Source: Erpobdella octoculata (taxonomy: Eukaryota; Annelida; Clitellata; Hirudinida; Erpobdellidae). Taken from it: DNA of 64,000 nt. The notes beneath the pieces are model-generated. The model made no database searches, had not been told where the DNA came from, and saw only the letters and a list, made by a program, of their open reading frames with translations. Location of the stretch: contig OZ022238.1 of the NCBI GenBank assembly GCA_963978895.1, forward strand, positions 30,418,103 to 30,482,102, in the 5' to 3' direction. Both the position numbers and the translations under genes were made by a program. Below, in pieces: positions 59,759 to 64,000 of the stretch; positions within the stretch are counted from its first letter, which is position 1, and every line of letters begins with the position of its first letter.

Positions 59759-60389
59759 CGTTTGGGTATTTTGAGACAGCAAAGTATAATCATGTAAAGC
59801 GATATCCAACTCACGACGAAGACGAGCAAATTGCTCATCATACGCAGAGCAGGCCGCTTTAAGGCGTTCTATTTCATTGGTTTTTTGCACCAGCTGTAAT
59901 GATGAAAAAACATCTCAAACTTAAAAAAACTATTGATAAATACTATCAGATACCACAACTTTATACAAACACTGAAACTATGGAACATCCAAAATTTTTA
60001 TCACCTCTTTTTGTGAATCAGTAGCATTCCAGACATCAGAATTTTTTGTTTGCTCCAACAAGTTATTTGATTCCTGCAGTCTGCTGCATTCAAGCCTTAA
60101 TAGCCCATTTTCCTTTTGGGATCTGTTGAATACAACTGATTGCAGAAAATACAGAGAAAAATCCATGAACATAACAACTTACAGCTGAACTTCATTCTCA
60201 ATATCAACTATCTTCTGACTTAAATGTAGGCACTCATCTTTCAATGAGATAAACTCTAGTGAAATAAACAGCAAGGTGTTATAAATAACCATTTAAAAAA
60301 TCAATTTATAAATCAATTTACAAAAACAATAAATTTAGGAATAAACCTTTAAGTTTTCTCATGTCAGAATCACCGCTGATCTTTGCCAT
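59759..60389 (-). CDS. Coiled-coil host gene, 5-prime four coding exons
   Basis: Exons on the minus strand: 60389-60347 (from ATG), 60255-60183, 60122-60005 and 59893-59759. Each has AG before and GT after (GTTTAT, GTAAGT, GTGATA, GTTAGG). Lengths 43, 73, 118 and 135 nt give matching phases and 123 codons without a stop. The protein begins M-A-K-I-S-G-D-S-D-M-R-K-L-K-E-F-I. It continues as a Leu/Glu/Gln-rich coiled coil (L-K-D-E-C-L-H-L-S-Q-K-I, then E-C-S-R-L-Q-E-S-N-N-L-L, then E-I-E-R-L-K-A-A-C-S-A-Y, then R-L-R-R-E-L-D-I-A-L). The gene must continue left; later exons are not found in the transposon-rich 57-59 kb. A non-coding first exon may lie at 60548-60484. Family not recognised; centrosomal or ciliary coiled-coil proteins look similar. 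Confidence 0.7.
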
Positions 60390-60483
60390 TTCTGAAACAA
60401 ACATAGAAAACAACAAAGCTAGAATATGGCATTGCAATTGCAATCAGCACAATATTAAAACAATCTTAGTTTCTGAGTTTTAC

Positions 60484-60548
60484 CTGTTTGTGAATAAGAT
60501 ACTTGGTTGCAATGTGACTCATTACAGACCGAGATCTACGTAAAGATT
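60484..60548 (-). other. Possible 5-prime untranslated exon
   Basis: AG acceptor at 60549-60550 and GTAAAA donor at 60478-60483 (minus strand) frame a 65-nt segment. One frame is open (S-L-R-R-S-R-S-V-M-S-H-I-A-T-K-Y), but its phase does not match the next exon, so it is more likely untranslated. Confidence 0.4.
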
Positions 60549-60566
60549 CTAAATAACCCACAAGTT

Positions 60567-60944
60567 ACCGTATTTTCTAGAACATACGCCACACTCATGT
60601 ATAAGCCGTTCTCTCGTATAAAACTGCACAAACGAAAGTTTGCTTAGAAGTTCATCTATAGAACCACTCATAGAAAGGTTGTGTGATTTTAATATATGAC
60701 CATTTAGTTTTGTAATCATATAGATGTTTAAACATATGATGCTGATAGAAGACTGGAACCCTGTTCCTGTTAAAAACTGAAAATCAAAATTAGATAAAAA
60801 TGAGTCCCAAAAAGATTTAAAAACAAAAACAAAAACATTTTTTTTTTAAACAACACACATGTCAAAATATTTTCTATTAGCCACAAAGTGCCCCTCCACA
60901 TTTAGAAAAAGTGCATCCGCACGGCTTATACAAGAAAATACGGT
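60567..60944. mobile_element. MITE with ACCGTATTTTCT ends
   Basis: Left end ACCGTATTTTCTAGAACATA; right end TATACAAGAAAATACGGT. TATAAGCCG motifs lie just inside both ends. It lies immediately upstream of the possible first exon of the coiled-coil gene. Confidence 0.75.
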
Positions 60945-61204
60945 AATTGTGTTTATCAGTCTTCTAAATTCAGTAGCACATCGTTTAATAACTTAAATCA
61001 ATTTTTAAAAAATGAAATAGCTACTTCAACATTGAAACGAAATGCAAATAACTCAATGTTCTGATTTGATGGTACAATAACTGGGAACATAAAAAGATCC
61101 ATTCAGCATTGTAAAATACATATTCATTAAAGACAAATCACCCCCTGGGAAAAGTTGATGAGACAAAAAACCCACAATCACTAAACATTTTTACTAAAAC
61201 AGCA

Positions 61205-61507
61205 AAAGATGCCAAATTGAAAACTCTTCATAATTATGGTGAAAAAACAAGACAAAATTGTTCAGTTGGGTTTCTGGTCTATTTAATGAAAATGTTCAAA
61301 GATGAATTCAAGCAGGAGCACGGCATTCATGCAGTCAAGATTTCATCCATGCATCATGACAGAGTTAGTGATCCTAATAGTCCAGGAGGTTGGAGTCCAC
61401 TGCTGAAACATTTTTCTGTAACAGCGATTGTTATTCAGGAACTCCTGTCTCTGCAGTCTGCTCTCTGTTGTGCAGAAGAAAATAACCAAGCTCTACTAAG
61501 CTATTAG
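61205..61507 (+). other. Open frame of unknown nature
   Basis: A 96-codon frame (K-T-L-H-N-Y-G-E-K-T-R-Q-N-C-S, then S-S-M-H-H-D-R-V-S-D-P, then E-L-L-S-L-Q-S-A-L-C-C-A-E-E-N-N) shows ordinary amino-acid use rather than repeat-derived sequence. I do not recognise it; it could be an exon or an old transposase piece. Confidence 0.3.
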
Positions 61508-61688
61508 ATTATAAGTGCAAGAAAAGGAAAATTGGCAATGTCAAAATAAACTTATATGCAAAGATAAGTTAGTATATGAAAAACCTTAAAAGGAAAAGAA
61601 AAATTTTTTAACCAATTTTTTACTGTCACACTCATATCATTAAAAAAGATTTCACAAAAAAGGGGATACATCAGGAAAAAATCATCAG

Positions 61689-61689
<1 letters not shown>

Positions 61690-61725
<36 letters not shown>
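61690..61725. repeat. (TA)n tract
   Basis: Short TA run at the 3-prime end of a minus-strand PLE-B copy. Confidence 0.93.
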
Positions 61726-61731
<6 letters not shown>

Positions 61732-61734
61732 CGA

Positions 61735-61935
61735 ATAAACTGTGGAATCAATTCATCTTTGAGACATGCTCTAAGAAATACAACTCGCCATTCGGCAGAA
61801 ACAACTCTTCGAGCCAAATTCTCGACTTTTCTGTATAAAACTCGCTGTTCGAGACTACAATTAGTCAAAAACTTTCTCGTTAAAGTTAAAATTTTATTGT
61901 CAGATCGACGGACCGTTTCAGCTATGTCAGCCATC
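61735..61935 (-). pseudogene. PLE-B N-terminal fragment
   Basis: [14 protein letters not shown], then E-W-R-V-V-F-L-R-A-C-L-K-D-E-L-I-P-Q-F-I-R-N-K before the TA run. This copy extends about ten codons beyond the point where the copies at 14.4 and 62.85 kb switch to TA. Confidence 0.75.
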
Positions 61936-61944
61936 ATCAGGGTC
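61913..61944 (-). ncRNA. Hammerhead-like motif, PLE-B copy 2
   Basis: Core CTGATGA plus T, stem II GGCT/AGCT, GAAA and stem III as at 14.5 kb. Stem I GACC faces GATC, one mismatch. Confidence 0.65.
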
Positions 61945-62080
61945 AAAAGTAAAACGAGAAAAGTAAACAAACAGAAAGAACCGAAATTATCAAAGAATTA
62001 GCACACAAAAAACAAAAATTCCATAGTGTTTACGACCGGAATCATAAACTAATGAAATCATAGAGACTATAACATTTATA

Positions 62081-62635
62081 CTATTGGAATACACCATCAA
62101 TTTTTGCGCTTTCGCTAGAAGAGACCAGAATTTCCTCAGATACATTACAATGAGATTCGTCAGGAGCAGCCTCAACAGCCAAAGTATTTGTGTCAGAGGA
62201 CAAGTCAGAAGTATCATCATTTATGTTATCCTCGTCGTTAGAAGGATATATTATATTAGAAGGATGCATATTACTTTCTTTGACACCAAACAAGTGGAGA
62301 ATCTGTGGAAATTTATCAAATTATTTATTAATCACAGGTCTCATTATAAGATATACAGAGCCTCTTTATTTTTCAGCCGGAAAGAGTCGGTTTTACTTGT
62401 TAAAATCGAAACACCTTCTTCAAGTTCTTTGCGTGTTAGCTTTTTCAAATGAATACATTCATAATGATTAAGAATACTCCCGAACTGGAGATGCATCGTG
62501 AGTCTCCTTGACAACGTAGTGGTAGTGTGACCAATGTATGTATCCACCTTACAATGTGGAATTGAACATTTGAAATGGTACACCACGTGACTTTGTTGCA
62601 ACGAGTCAGTGATACTTGTTCTATCACTGTTTATG
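62081..62635 (-). pseudogene. PLE-B GIY-YIG endonuclease and tail
   Basis: Q-Q-S-H-V-V-Y-H-F-K-C-S-I-P-H-C, then [17 protein letters not shown]: the Cys-containing strand, the YIG motif and the conserved Arg. Then H-L-K-K-L-T and L-K-N-K-E-A-L-Y-I-L with the catalytic Glu. A frameshift near 62345 and a TAA near 62322 separate it from H-L-F-G-V-K-E-S-N and the Asp/Ser tail (62293-62081). Confidence 0.82.
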
Positions 62636-62640
62636 ACATG

Positions 62641-62857
62641 TTCTTTTTGTTGAGCCTTGTATTCTTTTGATTTGATAATTTCGGTTCTTTCTGTTTGTTT
62701 ACTTTTCTCGTTTTACTTTTGACCCTGATAATGGCTGACATAGTTGAAACGGTCCGTCGGTCTGACAATAAAAGTTTAACGAAAAAGTGTTTGACTAATA
62801 CAGAAAAGTCGAGAATATGGCTCGAAAAGTTGTTTCTTAGAGCATGTCTCAAAGATA
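62641..62857 (+). mobile_element. PLE-B 3-prime end, plus strand, head-to-head with the minus copy
   Basis: Contains the hammerhead-like motif at 62721-62762 (stem I GACC/GGTC; core CTGATAA, with G-to-A at the sixth core base). A broken N-terminal frame follows, ending L-R-A-C-L-K-D at ATATATAT. Confidence 0.75.
62721..62762 (+). ncRNA. Hammerhead-like motif, PLE-B copy 3
   Basis: Same stems as 14529-14570, with full GACC/GGTC pairing. The core CTGATAA deviates from CTGANGA, so probably inactive. Confidence 0.6.
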
Positions 62858-62861
62858 TATA

Positions 62862-63054
62862 TCTATATATATATATATATATATAAATGAATGTTTGTAT
62901 GTATCTATGTATGTTATTTATGCATTGCTACACCATTCATCCGATTATAATGAAATTTTCACACAACCTTGAGAGTCAAGGGGAATCAAATATAGAGAAA
63001 ATTTTTTTGAAACCCGTCACAAAATGAGCGGAGCGGAGAGGTTGAGCGAGCGGG

Positions 63055-63101
<47 letters not shown>

Positions 63102-64000
63102 TATGTATGTGTGTATGTATCTATGTATGTATGTATGTATGTATGTATGTATGTATGTATGTATGTATGTATGTAGAATCGGATCTTTACACAAGCTTGA
63201 GAGGCAATGGTAGGTTTTTGTGAAAAAAATTGAAATCGGTCACAAAATGAGCGGAGCGGGAGAGCGATATTGATGAAATTTGGCAAAGAGGTAGTTTTCA
63301 TACAGGGGATGAATGTTAAGAATGTTTGGACTCCCAACTCCGATCTCCCGGCTCAGGTAGGCTAAAAAACTTTCCAGGCTGAAAGTGCCGATGTACGACC
63401 ATCAAAGGTAATTTGTGTAATAAAGTTCAAATTTAGTTTACGTAACAACGTTTGAAGGTTTCAAACAACTTTTAGCAAATCTTTTTTTACGTTTTATGGG
63501 CTAAAAGAAGTTAGGAAAGAGTGGAAAGGAGAAAATGAGCGTGAGCGGGAACGGAAACGGGATTATGTATGTATGTATGTATGCATGTATGTATGTGCGT
63601 ATGTATGTGTGTATGTATGTATGTGTATGTGCATGTATGTGTGTCTGTGTGTGTTTATGTATGTATGTATGTATGTATGTATGTATGTATGTATGTATGT
63701 ATGTATGTATGTATGTGTTTTTTAAAATATTTCGGCACTAAATGCTCATTCAAAGTATGTATGTGTGTGTATGTATCTATGTATGTATGTATGTATGTAT
63801 GTATGTATGTATGTATGTGTGTATGTGTGTATGTATGTATGTATGTATGTATGTACGTACGTATGTATGTACGTACGTATGTAGTATGTATGTATGTATG
63901 TATGTATGTATGTATGTATGTATGTATGTATGTAGAATCGGATCTAGAGGGGGGAACTGAGAGCGAAAAAATGAGCGGGAAAGTGACAGGGAACGGATAA
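62862..64000 (+). mobile_element. Helitron-related sequence with tandem 5-prime segments and (TATG)n
   Basis: CTATATATATATATATATAT, AAATGAATGTTTGTATG and the CATTCATCCGATT/ACACAACCTTGAGAGTC blocks (62865-63060) repeat the 13.3-13.9 kb segments. A second, diverged segment starts at about 63095 and includes AGAATCGGATCTTTACACAAG. Its internal block GGCTAAAAGAAGTTAGGAAA (63499) also occurs at 56.8 kb. GGGAACGG-type repeats appear at the window end, so the 3-prime end lies outside. Confidence 0.65.
63560..63935. repeat. (TATG)n arrays
   Basis: Two GTAT/TATG tetranucleotide arrays (63565-63715 and 63757-63935), with TACG variants, separated by a non-repeat segment containing CACTAAATGCTCATTC. A shorter array is at 63103-63175. 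Met-Tyr-Val-Cys frames across them are artefacts. Confidence 0.95.

Larger units (their letters stand above)
61726..62640 (-). mobile_element. PLE-B copy, minus strand
   Basis: A longer version of the 14.4-15.0 kb copy. It has the endonuclease including Cys motifs (62600-62345), ORF tail, untranslated region, hammerhead (61913-61944) and N-terminal fragment to the TA tract. At 62640 it meets an inverted PLE-B end. Confidence 0.8.

Noticed and set aside
63535..64000. Met-Tyr-Val-Cys repeat frames
   Set aside because: Translation of (TATG)n microsatellites.

Overview
This window is AT-rich eukaryotic DNA, almost certainly from an invertebrate animal. The evidence is spliced coiled-coil exons with GT-AG borders, tRNA-derived SINEs, Helitrons, Penelope-like elements (PLEs), Ty3/gypsy LTR elements, hAT and pogo-type DNA transposons, TTAGGG-like tracts, and the absence of bacterial operons. 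The phylum cannot be fixed from sequence alone. A multi-copy protein family at 47-51 kb is one I recall mainly from cnidarians and other aquatic invertebrates, so that is only a lean.

There is very little host coding sequence. The only convincing host gene fragment is a minus-strand set of four coiled-coil exons at 59.76-60.39 kb whose phases match exactly. Everything else that codes is mobile-element protein, mostly broken. The first 5 kb hold no recognisable gene. From 5.4 to 9.1 kb a palindromic PLE cluster carries an LTR element that encodes only a SAP-domain/acidic protein. From 9 to 20 kb come a decayed PLE, Helitrons (single, nested and with tandem 5-prime ends), a fold-back element with telomere-like arms, a TIR element and hAT ends. 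From 20 to 26 kb a decayed gypsy element is split by a LINE. From 27 to 34 kb two PLEs converge on a TA tract, followed by a young gypsy element with identical LTRs that lacks reverse transcriptase and RNase H. From 34 to 40 kb there are a hAT, an LTR, and a satellite of about 156 bp invaded by a pogo-like element. From 40 to 44 kb PLEs, a hAT, SINEs and TA tracts alternate. From 46 to 54 kb there are a LINE remnant, the multi-copy gene family interrupted by a hAT, and another hAT. From 55 to 59 kb there are a P-element-like/gypsy chimera, SINEs and Helitrons. The window ends in PLE-B copies and a (TATG)n-rich Helitron.

Two themes link the window. First, long (TA)n tracts border most PLE copies, several Helitron ends, SINE tails and one TIR element, so they look like shared landing sites or by-products of insertion. 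Second, PLE 3-prime ends from several families each carry a compact hammerhead-ribozyme motif, with pairing arms that differ in sequence but keep complementarity, just upstream of a reading frame that encodes the N-terminal PLE motif (F-N-R-x-C-x-x-E/D-x-x-x-P). PLE families are named A to G here for convenience only.
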